Source of the DNA: Odontocerum albicorne
Lineage: Eukaryota; Arthropoda; Insecta; Trichoptera; Odontoceridae
Direction of reading: 5' to 3'
DNA: 64,000 bases
Assembly (NCBI GenBank): GCA_949825065.1
Contig: OX463854.1
Location: 14,793,112-14,857,111, forward strand
Numbering within the stretch: position 1 is the stretch's first letter; each line of letters begins with the position of its first letter. Under the pieces are notes generated by a model. It made no database searches. It was not told the DNA's origin and worked only from the letters and a program-made list of their open reading frames with translations. Below are positions 11,001 to 21,577 of the stretch, in pieces. The translations under genes were made by a program, and so were the position numbers.

Positions 11001-11645
11001 CATGGAGTGACAATGTATGACAGAATAAAGAATGAAGTGATAAGGGATGAATGTGAACTTAATCCTGATGTGTTAAGATGAAAAACATGTTGAGATAGTT
11101 TGGGCACGTGGAACAATGAATGAAGAAAGACTAAGAAAACAGATATATAGTACAAATGTGAGTGGAAGGCTAAGGAAAGTATGGTTGGATCAAGTTAATG
11201 ATATTATGAAAGGAAATGTAGAAAGTCAGATAAATCGTATAAGTTGTATGGATAAGAGGCTAAGAATGTGTCGCGATAGGAAAGTATTGCACTATGTCCT
11301 CTCTGCCTACCCCACCAGGGAAATTATGTGACGATATTTATGTATGTATTATGTTAATATCCCGAAAATACAGTCGTCCACGTATTTATATTGTAGTTGT
11401 TAATTCGGGAAATTTACATTTAACAAGTATACTATGTACTATGACCTTGGAAAAAACAGTAAAATTTTAAAATATACCTTTTTCATAAGGTGTCCACTAC
11501 CTAGAACGTCCATCCATTCGTCTTCTTCCTGTTTTTCCTCCTTTTTAGTGTCGTTACCATTCTCCTCGTTTAAATCGGCAGCCACTCCGAGGTCTTCGAA
11601 GGAACTGCTGTCAGATTTATCGACTGTGGAACGAGTTTCACTCAT
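4794..11645 (-). CDS. FKBP8: FKBP8-like immunophilin gene, 5' part (three coding exons, 3' end outside window)
   Basis: Coding exons are 11645-11478, 7735-7601 and 5002-4794 on the minus strand, all with GT/AG borders and a continuous reading frame (168 + 135 + 209 nt). The start is the ATG at 11645 (MSETRSTVDKS). Residues 1-40 are acidic and low-complexity. They are followed by EWMDVLGSGHLMKK, the hallmark entry of FKBP8-type proteins, and then an FKBP fold running through VQLGDGDVIQGIDLALPLM, GEISLLEI and IPPNAHLYYEVELISF. FKBP8 proteins are membrane-anchored, often catalytically weak prolyl isomerases that act in mitochondrial/ER quality control and apoptosis or autophagy; they carry a TPR domain and a C-terminal membrane anchor after the FKBP fold. 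Neither is visible here. The last exon ends in a donor (GTTAGT), so the rest should lie left of base 1. The introns (2.6 and 3.7 kb) are filled with mobile elements. Confidence 0.88.
5654..5888. mobile_element. TTAA-flanked MITE, CACGTTCACTGCG family
   Basis: TTAA at 5650-5653 and 5889-5892; left end CACATTCACTGCG, right end GCAGCGAACGTG. The interior holds a short direct repeat (GAAACCTTAAAATCTTACGG, two to three times). Confidence 0.7.
5954..6779. mobile_element. Degenerate TA-flanked mariner-like element with nested MITE
   Basis: Ends CAAGGTTTGTCTGGT and ACCAGACAAACCTTG are perfect inverted repeats flanked by TA (5952-5953, 6780-6781). Removing the nested MITE leaves about 445 bp with no usable frame. 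It lies in FKBP8 intron 2. Confidence 0.75.
6103..6482. mobile_element. 380-bp TA-flanked MITE
   Basis: Left end CTGCCGTCATAAGCAAAAAC and right end GTTTGCTTATAAGGGCAG are inverted repeats of about 30 bp with mismatches (CAGCTAACGG pairs with CCATTAGCTA). TA duplication at 6101-6102 and 6483-6484. Inserted within the 5954-6779 element. Confidence 0.75.
7421..7472. repeat. Hairpin with 22-bp arms
   Basis: AAACAAATTTTACATTTATG mirrors CATAAATGTAGAATTTGTTT with one mismatch and a short AT-rich loop. Confidence 0.85.
7601..7735 (-). CDS. FKBP8: FKBP8 coding exon 2 (first half of FKBP domain)
   Basis: 45 codons in phase 0 between a TTTCAG acceptor and a GTAAGA donor. It encodes VIKEGDPEARPERSDI through VEKEEELEVQLGDGD, the first strands of the FKBP fold. 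It joins exon 1 as LMKK-VIKEGD and exon 3 as GDGD-VIQGID, matching the family without a gap. Confidence 0.88.
7950..8800 (-). pseudogene. LINE reverse transcriptase C-terminal remnant with 3' end
   Basis: On the minus strand: TKTKILLVQSLLFPILDYAN followed by VCYLDVTEEQLDKLQ, RFIFDLRKYD, an ALDWLNVR-type segment, a FFFTSSITVHAVRLWNQLQT match and SLACFKKRLNKLLIS at the stop. These are the last motifs of Jockey/CR1-like LINE proteins. The 3' UTR continues to about 7950 and ends in TCTGGTTGGTTGGAAGAGAT, GCCACCTGGCATTAAACCCG and a TAAATAAATAAATA tail, which resembles the tail of the SINE family in this window. It lies in FKBP8 intron 1. Confidence 0.8.
8930..9199. mobile_element. TTAA-flanked MITE, CACGTTCACTGCG family
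   Basis: TTAA at 8926-8929 and 9200-9203; termini CACGTTCACTGCGT and ACGCAGTGAACGTG are perfect inverted repeats. It contains the 35-base hairpin at 8955-8989. Lies in FKBP8 intron 1. Confidence 0.78.
8955..8989. repeat. Perfect 16-bp-arm hairpin inside MITE
   Basis: Arms CCCGTGTCCATACAAA and TTTGTATGGACACGGG with a 3-base loop. Either a small structure carried by the MITE or a later inverted duplication. Confidence 0.8.
9773..10120 (+). mobile_element. Left part of a second pogo/Tigger-like element
   Basis: Preceded by TA, it starts CAGTCAAACCTCGGGTCACG, a typical Tigger terminus. At 10051 ATGGCTCCCAAGAAA resembles a Tigger transposase start. A matching right end was not found. Confidence 0.45.
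10905..11345 (+). pseudogene. LINE 3' end, GRPRKVWLDQ family, copy a
   Basis: Words such as ALRRIHGVTMYDRIKNEVIR, a RLRKVWLDQVND motif and LRMCRDRKVLHYVLSAYPTR lead to a stop and an ATGTATGTA tail. This family recurs at 12425, 35845, 43055, 46190, 47495, 50095 and 52160. Confidence 0.7.
11478..11645 (-). CDS. FKBP8: FKBP8 coding exon 1
   Basis: 56 codons, starting at the ATG and ending in phase 0 at a GTATAT donor just after LMKK. It encodes an acidic, charged N-terminus with two Lys/Glu-rich patches and the conserved EWMDVLG motif. An in-frame TTG lies three codons upstream, but the ATG is the natural start. Confidence 0.85.
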
Positions 11646-12424
11646 GGTTGTCAAATCAGCAAACCTGCCTTGTCTTAAAAGGTTGACACTAGTTTTCTAG
11701 AGTAACTCGGCAAGTTAACAACATTCGCAATAATTATAGCGTATCAATAATTGAATAAAAATCTCGAGACGAACTATATTAGAAATATCTCATTAGATTT
11801 TTAGATATCCTCAACACTAATCATTCCAAATTTATTTTCCTGTTCAATAACCACAGAGTACACTACAATATGCTTATCATTGGTGATATTCGACAACAAT
11901 TTGAGATGATATCGATATTATCGCGATGTATCCTCGACTTTATGAAATGTTCCAAAGGTTCGGGTCAACATGAAATAATAATATTTTTATTCTTTCTGGT
12001 TAACGAGTAACTAAGCCTAGTTCATAATAAAACGCGACCAACTCGATTTGCAATGCTGAACTATTTTGTCGAAATTAGTTATTACTATAATATGTTTATT
12101 ATTATTGTTCTTTTTACTATCTAATGAAACCATTTGAAATATGCTTCGTTAAAAAAATTAAGTCAACAACTAAATAGTGATTCAATAAGAGAGTTTTCAT
12201 CAATGATTAACAATGAATAAATGTAAATTATTGAATATGCTTTATTATTAAATATTTCGAATTATAGATGTCCATAACGTTCTACATAGGCTGTTTTTAT
12301 GATTATTACCCTATGTTATACATGTTTCAGAAATACAGCCGAACCAATTCGCAAATAATATATGGCTGTTTTAATTATTTTAAGGAGTAACCTAACAACA
12401 ATATAAGGTTGTTATAATAATTTA

Positions 12425-12510
12425 TTTTAAGATGAAGAAAGGATTAAGATGGTTTGGATATGTGGAGAGAATGAACGATGAAAGAATGATCAAACTATTA
12501 TAGATTTTTT
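12425..12510 (+). pseudogene. LINE fragment, same family
   Basis: About 85 bases matching the LRWFGHVERMNDERM segment of the family. Confidence 0.5.
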
Positions 12511-12594
12511 AGTATGATGAAATGCATTAATAAAAGTGTTTTACTTTTACAATTTTCACTTTCTTATAATGGAATCAACATCATCAGTGAATAT

Positions 12595-12880
12595 TACAGC
12601 ATTCGATATGTGTAGTAAGGCCCAAAAGTTTCTTGGCTGAAGATATAAAAAGGTGATAGAATGAAACATTATTTTTTCATATAGTCACCCTATAGTTCAA
12701 TACACGTTTTTAGAACAGTGCATTATTTTTTCAATGCCACAGAAAACATGTTGGGCAGTAATCTCACGCACCGTGACAGCTTTTCTTAGCGTTTTGTTTT
12801 TATTGCATATTTTAATGTGTACATTCATGACGCGTAATAGTTGCTAGTAACCGTAGTGTTTCTTTGAAGTTAATTAGTAG
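12595..12880 (-). repeat. Possible mariner 3' remnant
   Basis: On the minus strand, words resembling mariner C-termini (LYEKIMFHSITFLYLQPRNF) lead to an AGTAAGGCCCAAAAG end. No second terminus or catalytic motif was found. Confidence 0.3.
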
Positions 12881-13962
12881 GATTCCCTGACAATCTAAAA
12901 AAATTACCTCAATATTTTAGGGATTTTTTGGGGCGGGGTGATCCCGGACGGCGCCACACTATCGAGTTTATCATATGTTTAACACCAGATCATGTTAAAA
13001 TACCATAGTAACATAACTCGTGGCAATTAACTCAATTATTTTTTCCCATTGCAGAGCATTAAAAATTATAATATTCGTTGCCTTTGGGTAGCACTCACGA
13101 AAATTTTAGCACCCATCTTTTGCTAACGGTTGCGGTTTTAGATAGCTCTCTTTACTGCTGTTTATTTTGATTTCTTTATATCTTTATACCTACTACATAA
13201 CAGACGGGCTTTCGAACTTAGTATCGTCATCTTGGTGATATGCGCGATACGGTATGGTGCACGCATTCGCACTTATTCAGATTTACATCTTAACATTCAT
13301 ATATTGGTAGATGAAATATAAATATTATCATATTAAATAGTTTCAACCAGCACATAAAAATATGTGTTTGAACACGTATTATTACTATGAATACTTACAA
13401 TTTGTTTGCCAATTTGAATACTTACGCCGCCATTTAACGTTACTTCTATATATGAAAACATAATAATATTCGACGTTTCTAACTCTGTGTATTTATTTTT
13501 TGTATTTAAAATCAATGAGTGAAATTAAATACATATATGAATATATAAAGTGCCAAAATTTATTTTGGAAACCCACTAGTTTGATTAGGATTTGTCACGA
13601 AGAACTAACAAAGAAACCTGACACACTAGAAAAGTTGTATAATGCTTTTCGCATTGAATTTATTTATCAACGTGAAAAATATTGTTTTCAACATTAATTT
13701 TTAAACAATTCGTTAAACCACATTTAATTAGGCAAATATATAAATGCATTCCTATATAAATAGTGATCCTAAGGTATGCAAATAATAATTAATTAGAAGA
13801 TGTCATTTTTATCTTAAGAAATAGATTTATAATTTGTCAAATTTACAACATAGAGAGAAATAAAATAATTAAACGACCTAATGAAATCTTTTGACATGTC
13901 TTAGGAACAAGAAAAAAATTGTAACGGCACAATCTACAAGCGTCCTACATCTGTTGAATATA

Positions 13963-15083
13963 CAGAGTGTCCCAAAGAGCAACGTCAAGCCGGTATTGAG
14001 GAAGAGGCCAGCTTATGACGGTTCAGAATTTAAAAAAAAATCTTGAAAAAGCCTTATACTTTTCGAGTTATAGGCATTTCTTCGAAAATTGTGAAAGTAG
14101 CTACCCTGCGCCAAATGTTTATATACTGTGACTACACATTGACATATTTTATTATTTTAATGGTTGTATCGCAATCCTAGATAACTCTGTTATTAGTCGA
14201 AGTCAGATAAAAAATAAAAAAAAAGCCTGCACGTTAAAAAAAAATTGTTTTTGTCCGATCATAAAAAATAATATTTTTTATCAGCCAACTTTAACTCATC
14301 ATACTGTAAAAATAATCTACTACGCCAACCTGGCAAGTTACATTAAAAGTTGGCCTGTTTAGTCAGAATTTCAAAATGATACAATTAATACCTATTACTC
14401 TTTTAAAAAAAATTAAAAATTTATTTCTGTAATTAAAGATCGAATTCAAAAAAATTGAGCGAGACAAACGATACTGCGTATGAACGAGTTAGAGTAAGAC
14501 AACTCAAGTCACCATTTTTGACAGGAACTAGCTATTTCATGTCCTACTATTTCTCATTCGTGCGCAGTATCGTTTGTCTCGCTGAAATTTATTGAATTCG
14601 ATCTTTAATTACAGAAATTAATATTTTAAAATTATTTTTTAAAAAAGTATTAGGTATGGTTTGTACCATTTTGAAATTCTGACTAAACAGGCCAACTATT
14701 AATGTAACTTGCCAGGCTAGCGTAGTACATTATTTTTACAGTATGATGAGTTAAAGTTGGCTGATAAAAAATATTAATTTTTATGATCGGACAAAAATCT
14801 TTTTTTTTTCGAACATGCAGGCTGTTTTTTATTTTATATTTGACTTCGACTAATAGCAGGGCTATCTAGAATTTCGATACAACCATTAAAATTATGAAAT
14901 ATGGCAATTTGTAGTCACAGTATACAAATATTCGGCTCAGGGTAGCTACTTTCACAATTTTCGAAGAAATGCCTATAACTCGAAAAGTATAAGGCTTTTT
15001 CAAGATTTTTTTTTAAATTCTGAACCATCATAAGCTGGCCTCTTCCTTGATACCGGCTTGACGTTGCCCTTTGGGACACCCTG
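13963..15083. mobile_element. 1.1-kb foldback element with about 530-bp inverted arms
   Basis: From CAGAGTGTCCCAAAGAGCAA to its mirror ending GGGACACCCTG, flanked by TA (13961-13962, 15084-15085). The arms (about 13963-14488 and 14552-15083) are near-identical inverted copies around a spacer of about 63 bases. No transposase frame; ORFs across the arms are incidental. It lies between FKBP8 and Cdk5, about 730 bases upstream of the Cdk5 start codon. Confidence 0.9.
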
Positions 15084-15085
15084 TA

Positions 15086-15810
15086 TATACAGCGTATCTC
15101 TTCGGGTCTAGAACACAATGGAACTGACTTCGCCAGATGTAATTCAAAAAGATCGCTCGCATCTTGATATTTTGTGTTGTAGGGGCTTGGTTTGTGGAAT
15201 ATGACATAGATTTTCCGTAAATAGTATCTAAACGTCATTTAATTTCTGGTGAGCTTTGCCCTTCTTTTGAAAGAAATTCGATAACCGCATAGTATTCATT
15301 TTTTTAATTTAGAATTTAACGAAACACTAAGTCTTCTATCTGCTCTAGTAGACATCTTACATAAACTAGTGATGTCCAATTTCAACAGAAACATCACCTG
15401 ACTATTTGGTGGGTGTGAAAGGCGTGGTATCTGTTTATAAACGTTTCAATTTGGTCGGTACGAAGTTTTTGAATCTTAGTGATAAATTTATTATAATGAT
15501 TAATCACAATACATGTTCTTATATAATTTATTTGTAGCAAAAAGTAAACCAGTCAGGTTGTAAAGCATTTTAATTACATCAGTTAACTTGCGCCACTCGG
15601 CGTAATGTTTGAACGTTCGTAGCTTTCAGATGTTTCCAGTCTTTATATATAAATGGTCTGGCTTAATGTCAACTTCAAGACAACTCCCAGCTGGAATTGA
15701 AGTAGGAATTCAACCTTAGCATGAAATATTTTCAAAAACATTTTTAGTCTATTGATAGCTGTCAGAGAAACCTGTCAAATTTAAGATTTCGTTTTAGTTT
15801 TTCCAAAAAA
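15086..15810 (+). promoter_or_regulatory. Cdk5 upstream region
   Basis: Between the foldback element and the Cdk5 ATG. No clear TATA box or repeat; it must contain the 5' UTR or its last part. Confidence 0.4.
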
Positions 15811-16468
15811 ATGCAAAAATATGAGAAACTCGAAAAAATCGGCGAAGGTACTTACGGAACAGTATTTAAAGCGAAAAATAGAGAAACGCACGAGATTGTA
15901 GCGTTGAAGAGAGTCAGGCTAGACGACGATGATGAAGGGGTACCTTCATCCGCTCTTCGGGAAATCTGCCTTTTGAAAGAACTCAAACATAAAAATATTG
16001 TGAGATTGTACGATGTTCTTCATAGTGACAAAAAACTCACGTTAGTATTTGAACACTGCGATCAAGATTTAAAAAAATACTTCGACAGTCTGAATGGCGA
16101 GATAGACTTGGACGTTGTTCAATCTTTTATGTATCAATTATTGAGAGGTTTAGCGTTTTGTCACAGTCATAATGTTTTACATCGAGATTTGAAACCTCAA
16201 AATTTGTTAATTAATAAAAATGGAGAATTGAAACTGGCTGATTTTGGTTTAGCAAGGGCTTTTGGAATTCCTGTAAAATGCTATTCAGCCGAAGTTGTGA
16301 CATTATGGTATAGGCCACCCGACGTGCTGTTTGGAGCAAAGCTTTACACAACAAGTATCGACATGTGGTCTTCTGGATGTATTTTTGCTGAACTTGCAAA
16401 TGCCGGCAGGCCATTGTTCCCTGGTTCTGATGTTGATGATCAACTTAAACGTATATTTAAACTTCTAG
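15811..16468 (+). CDS. Cdk5: Cdk5 coding exon 1
   Basis: Encodes residues 1-219 plus one base of codon 220, so the N-lobe, hinge, catalytic loop, activation segment and most of the C-lobe come from one exon. The start [13 protein letters not shown] matches the family N-terminus exactly, and the donor is GTAAAT. Confidence 0.95.
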
Positions 16469-18737
16469 GTAAATATGAATTTATTGTTATCAATAATTTT
16501 TATATTCAAACAGCTTTTATAAATATTATTTTTCCATGTTGCTTAATTCAAAAATGTATTACCAGGGCCAGCCTGAGGCAGGTGCAAGGAGTGCAACTGC
16601 ACCTAGCATCCACGCTTAGCGAGGTCTGCGCTCATGCCAGATAAATAAAAAATGGAGTAGCTAATTTATTTGGTCCTAGGTTTTTTCAAATAGGCGGTCT
16701 CTAATTCTTGGTACATTGTATATTTTGAAATACTTAATGCTTTTTGGGTGTCATTGAATTGTGATACACTCGGAAAGTGACAGAGTTCGTTCATTTTAAA
16801 TATTTGTGACCAATCTATTACATTTGTTTATGACAGTTTTTTTGTGAAATAAATAAAAACATTTTAAATGGATCTTTTATGGGTGAAAATATTTAAGCAA
16901 TATTTGGCCGGTTTTTCACCCTTACGTAGATGTAGGTGTAAATAAATAAATAAGTACCCCCGTGCCCACACATATTCTAAACATTGAGATAAATAAAAAA
17001 AGGTCTCTTATATAAGATTCGTAGACAACAAAGATGAGGTGGCCAACTTGAACAAAATTAAAATGAAAATATTATCTCTAGTATTCTCCATTGCACTGTA
17101 TGTAGCGGAAACATAGACGGTTAGAAAAAAGGAAACAGAATGTTCCGTATCGCATGGACCGCAAGAGGCATAAAAATCTCGTAACATACAGGATAAAATC
17201 CTAACATACTTTGGGCATGTTGCCAAAAAACATGATGAAAGTCTGAAGAAGCTGGTGATCATGGAGACAGTGAGGAATAATAAAAGTATCAATTCAAAGT
17301 GACCAAGTTCCAGACACAGCAGAGAACCACAACACAAGTATCATTGAGCATGCGATGAAGAAGAAGAAAAAGATGATATAAAATTAAATAATTTCAAGAT
17401 GAAAGTGAAATTTTTTGAAATTATTACAATTATGTTTAAATTTAAATGAAATACAGAATTTTATTAAACCTGACATTTTATTGTTACAAATTTTAAATTG
17501 ATACATGTGATACACAATAGCTTTTTTTAGTACTTGTTTATTTGATTTATATATAACTTATATTTAATCAGTGTTGTTAAATTACACACTACAAGTACCG
17601 CACTTAGAAATCAAAGAGAAGCTGTAAAATGGAGTCATTTTTGCTTTATACTTAGTTCCATGAGCAGCATACTGAGAATATTTCATTTCTGCCATATCAG
17701 TTCCCAAATTGCATGGTAATGTGATGGCATTCTAATTACTGATATTGTATATGTCCATAAAGCATATGAGAAATATTAATTTCTTAGAAATTTACTACTG
17801 AGCTGGTTTCCCGTTGCCTTTCCAGGCTGCTCTTAACATAGAGTTTAGACATTGCTACAGATGATGCAATACTTGTTGGTCCGTAAGAGGCATTTTATTC
17901 ACCTCCTACCCGACATCTGCCGAGTGTTTTCACATCCGTCACCTGGGAATGCCTATATAATTTTTGTTGTGTAGGTACCATCGATAATCGAAATCCTGGA
18001 AGGACATCAAGCATCTTACCAACTAGGCCAAGGAGCTCATCATTAATAATAAGCACTTATTAACCTAAATAAACCCTTCAACCTTGTAGACATGTCTAAT
18101 TCAATGATAAATAAGTAAAAAAAAAACCTATTTTTTAGCTGAAAGCTGAAAAAGGTTCATTTTCAGTAAAAAAAATAAAATGAACATATCCTCTTTGTGT
18201 AGACACTGTATTTATAATTGTGTGGCCTGATTTTGATTCTGAAACAATGATTGTTTTAATGTCTTGCTAATTGTTTTTATTATTTTTCTAAATGTGTGAT
18301 ATTTTTAATCTCAATATAATTTTTTTGGTTCTATCCAAATATATAGAGATAGGCAAAATAAAAATAATATAGTTTGGTTTCAATTTTGTAAAAACATATG
18401 ATTCTCAGTGTCAAATTCATTAAAAATAATATTTTTTAAAGTTTTTAGTATTATAATGACAATTTTTCAAACCTTTCAATATAAATTATTGTTTATAGGA
18501 ACTCCTACTGAGGAAACATGGACAGGAATAACTCAACTTCCTGATTACAAGCCTTTCCCTATTTACCACCCGAGCATGAGTTTCTCCCAAGTTGTTCCGA
18601 AACTGTCAGCTCGAGGCCGTGACTTGCTCCAGCATCTGCTTGTCTGCAATCCTATTCACCGTATCTCCGCTGAAGAAGCAATGGCTCATGCCTATTTCAT
18701 GGATTTGAATCCAGCTCTGAAGAACGACAGGTCTTAG
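15811..18737 (+). CDS. Cdk5: Cyclin-dependent kinase 5 (two coding exons, complete)
   Basis: Exons 15811-16468 and 18499-18737 join in phase 1 (CTAG/GAACT, giving [10 protein letters not shown]) to encode 298 residues; family members are about 292-294. Seen directly: P-loop GEGTYG at 11-16, K33, the cyclin-contact helix PSSALRE at 45-51 (the Cdk5 form of PSTAIRE), HRDLKPQN at 124-131 with catalytic D126, DFG at 144-146, and S159 in the activation segment where cell-cycle Cdks carry Thr. Cdk5 is a proline-directed Ser/Thr kinase activated by p35-type partners; it acts in neurons on cytoskeletal and synaptic substrates. The C-terminus after MDLNPAL is slightly longer than usual (KNDRS). No lesions are seen. 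It is transcribed away from FKBP8, with start codons about 4.2 kb apart. Confidence 0.96.
17050..17380 (+). pseudogene. LINE C-terminal remnant in Cdk5 intron
   Basis: [19 protein letters not shown], then [19 protein letters not shown] words and a GAAGAAGAAGAAAAAG tail match the C-terminal region of RTE-like elements. Many stops. Confidence 0.6.
17975..18040 (-). repeat. SINE head fragment in Cdk5 intron
   Basis: ATCTTACCAACTAGGCC (reversed A box) and a decayed B box. Confidence 0.6.
18499..18737 (+). CDS. Cdk5: Cdk5 coding exon 2
   Basis: The acceptor is TTTATAG. The exon encodes [18 protein letters not shown] and the final C-lobe helices to the stop TAG at 18735-18737. The motif [18 protein letters not shown] is the conserved terminal HPYF-type segment, with HPYF read here as HAYF. 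Confidence 0.95.
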
Positions 18738-18945
18738 ATCAAATGCCTTTTATATTTTTATACAATGACCATAAAATTAGTCCAAATTATATATATTTTA
18801 CCATCAACTTATGAAATATTATTATAGTATAGATAATTTTATGGGTGAATGTATTCGAACGAATTGTTGTAACCAAATGTCTTCATAGATTTAGCTTGAC
18901 TGATGGAACCAACATTTTTGCGATATGGCGAATAATCTAAGTTGA

Positions 18946-18951
18946 AATAAA
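18946..18951 (+). promoter_or_regulatory. Candidate Cdk5 polyadenylation signal
   Basis: First canonical AATAAA after the Cdk5 stop codon, about 210 bases downstream. The region is AT-rich and offers many further candidates, so the actual end is uncertain. Confidence 0.4.
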
Positions 18952-19930
18952 TATGTTCTTTTTTACTTTGTATTCACCACAATATTAACTTTCATAACCA
19001 GTTTCAAAGACATTTATCTTCTTCATCAGGTTTGCATTGACAAAATTTTATATGTATAAATATATGTTTAGATATGTAAGAATGTATTTCAGTATGTATG
19101 ATATATTTAGTTTAAAATTTTGTCATTTTAAATATGATGGAGAAGACTGTTGTATTTGAAACCAGTAGTGAAGGTAGTTAAAATGCAGTGAAAAAGTGTT
19201 TCATTTGTTTACAAAATATTACACCACAAAATGAATGTTATATCTCATTCAAGTTGAACTAAATCATGTTTATAAAAAGCAGTTTTAAAATATTTTGTGG
19301 AAAAGAACTTATCTTTAGACCTAGTTAGAATGGATAAATTTGGATGTATTAGTTTGAATAAAATATGACTTGTGAAAGAAATAAATTGAAAATATAATAT
19401 TTATTATCAGGGTGAAAAAAGTATTTAACATTTTTTTACTTTGTAAATTTTGTTTCATTGTTGTGTTCGTTAAAAAAATGTTATATCACCCCTGTTTATA
19501 CCAAATTGAAATCTTAAATCCCATAAGACTTTTCATTTTCTTACTAAAATTTACTTGAATTCAAATTCTTTACCTCTTGATTGAATGAATATCAAAATAA
19601 TTTATTTAATAAAAGAATAAAAATATTTGTTTTGCTACTTTGGAATATTTTGATTCTTAGACCTGAAAATAGAGTCTATATATTCTAGACAATTATCTGC
19701 AAAATACCATAAACTTATTAAGTATACAGATTTGATTACAGTACTATTACATAAAATAATAAATGTTGTCACTCTCTAAATAATATTTGATTATTATTTT
19801 AAAAAATCAATTTTTGTTGTTATATAGAAATATCAAAATACAATGAAAATATTTTCTTAACTGAAATAAATATAGAGCAATCTCTGCGTTTATACGGGTA
19901 CTTGGTTCGGGAAACAGCGGGTAAATGAAA

Positions 19931-20145
19931 GCCATTGAATAATATTGGTGATCTTTTACACATTTCCAGATATTCTATATTTACTTTGTTAAAAAAGCTT
20001 TAGTTTTTGATAAACAGCGGAAATAATGATTTTTTTATAAACAGCGTGTAAATGAAAACCTTGTAAATGGAGCCATTGAATGATATTGGTGATCTTTTAC
20101 ACATTTCCAGATATTCTAATCTTACTTTGTTAAAAAAGCTTTAGT
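19931..20145. repeat. Direct duplication of about 74 bp
   Basis: GCCATTGAATAATATTGGTG through TTAAAAAAGCTTTAGTT at 19931-20004 recurs at 20072-20145 with a few changes, about 140 bases later. Confidence 0.9.
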
Positions 20146-21577
20146 TAATTTTTTTAATAAGTGGTTACTAATAAAAGAAACATTTTGATGAAAATTATAC
20201 AATTTATTTATATGAAGAAAAAATACAAAACTTACAATTTTCTGTACCTATTCATTCAAAACCACTCTCGCTGAATGAATCTTCTATTGTTGCTCTTACA
20301 GTTAGAGCTGTTTCAATTTTCAATATCAATGATGTAAAGAATTTATCTTGAGTATGTTGCTTCGCTGTTCTTTTCTGTTCCTCTAGTTCCAAACAGAATA
20401 AATAGCGTTCAAGTGAATTAGTGAAATGGAGTGATTACTATATAATCAATTTATCACATTTATGTATCTCATGATTTTATTTTATAATTACTCGTAGTAA
20501 AAAATATGTTATTTTTAGCCTCATGAACTTCAAACTGAGTTAGTTTATAAATGAGGCTAATAAATGTTTTATCACTAAATGAATATTATTTATTTTGCAT
20601 TAAATTGTGATGATAATAGTAGGTTTAATCATATTGTTAAAACATTTTTACTATCCTTCCCATTTTGTTTCTTTTACTCTTTTAGTATTTCTAAAGTTGT
20701 AAGTATATATAATTTTTCACTGGACTTTCCTCGGTCGTTTTTTTTAAAGAACTGAATTCTTGTAAATATTTTTAATTTTCATTTTTGTTCGTGATTTGTT
20801 GTTAAGATTATTTAAAAAAAAAAGTATTTTAAGTGACAAAAACTTAGCAATAAAATATCGAATAAAATAAATTTATGTAAAATATTTCTTAATTAAAGTT
20901 ATGTAATGCTAGAAAAATTGATAGGTTAAAGAGTTCGTTACTCAATTTCTGATATTTATGTTTGAAATTTGACAAATAATACTCCCTTGACATGATTTTA
21001 TTAAATTGTTCGCTTTTACCTAAAATATACATAAACTTGATCTATATGATATTATGCCTTTAGAAAATATGTCTTCCAAAACCATTATTTTTTTTCTTGA
21101 ATCTTTTATTTAATTAAGCTTCTTAAGTTTTTTTATAGCACTTGTTGTTAATTTTTGCACTTTATTTGAATTATGCAAACACGTTGGTGATATACTTGTA
21201 TCTGTTATCAAAATATTTTGTTAATCGACATCTGTAATAACAGTTGAAGACATAGATTATTGAAATATGTTTTTTCTAAGTTTCAAATTTAACTGCATGA
21301 TTATTATTTTTACTCAAATAAATTTGAATAATTTTAATGAAAATATTGTGTCTTCTTCATTACATGTTCAATGCTGAGTGTCATGATCCTCCGCTGTATC
21401 TTAAACTTAGTACATCATCCTTCTCCATCCTTCCTAGTATGAGTCATGTTGAACGCTGCATTTTAAGAGGATCCTTTTTTTGGTCCATCCAAAGGACACC
21501 TTCCTCTAGCTCATTTCTCTTCAATTACAATACTGTGTAAATTTAATTTATATTCTCACTTTCTGTATTTAAATGTA

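Larger units (their letters stand above)
11646..13960. other. FKBP8-Cdk5 intergenic, no gene seen
   Basis: AT-rich; holds only a LINE scrap at 12425-12510 and a possible mariner end at 12595-12880. It should include the FKBP8 5' UTR and promoter near 11650-11950. Confidence 0.5.
18738..21577. other. Cdk5 3' flank, no gene seen
   Basis: AT-rich, with many AATAAA words and the direct duplication at 19931-20145. The start of the downstream mariner copy marks its end. Confidence 0.5.

Noticed and set aside
16469..16644. Extension of the Cdk5 first exon to 277 codons
   Set aside because: The kinase continues in frame through the donor at 16469 into 18499; the extension is read-through into the intron.
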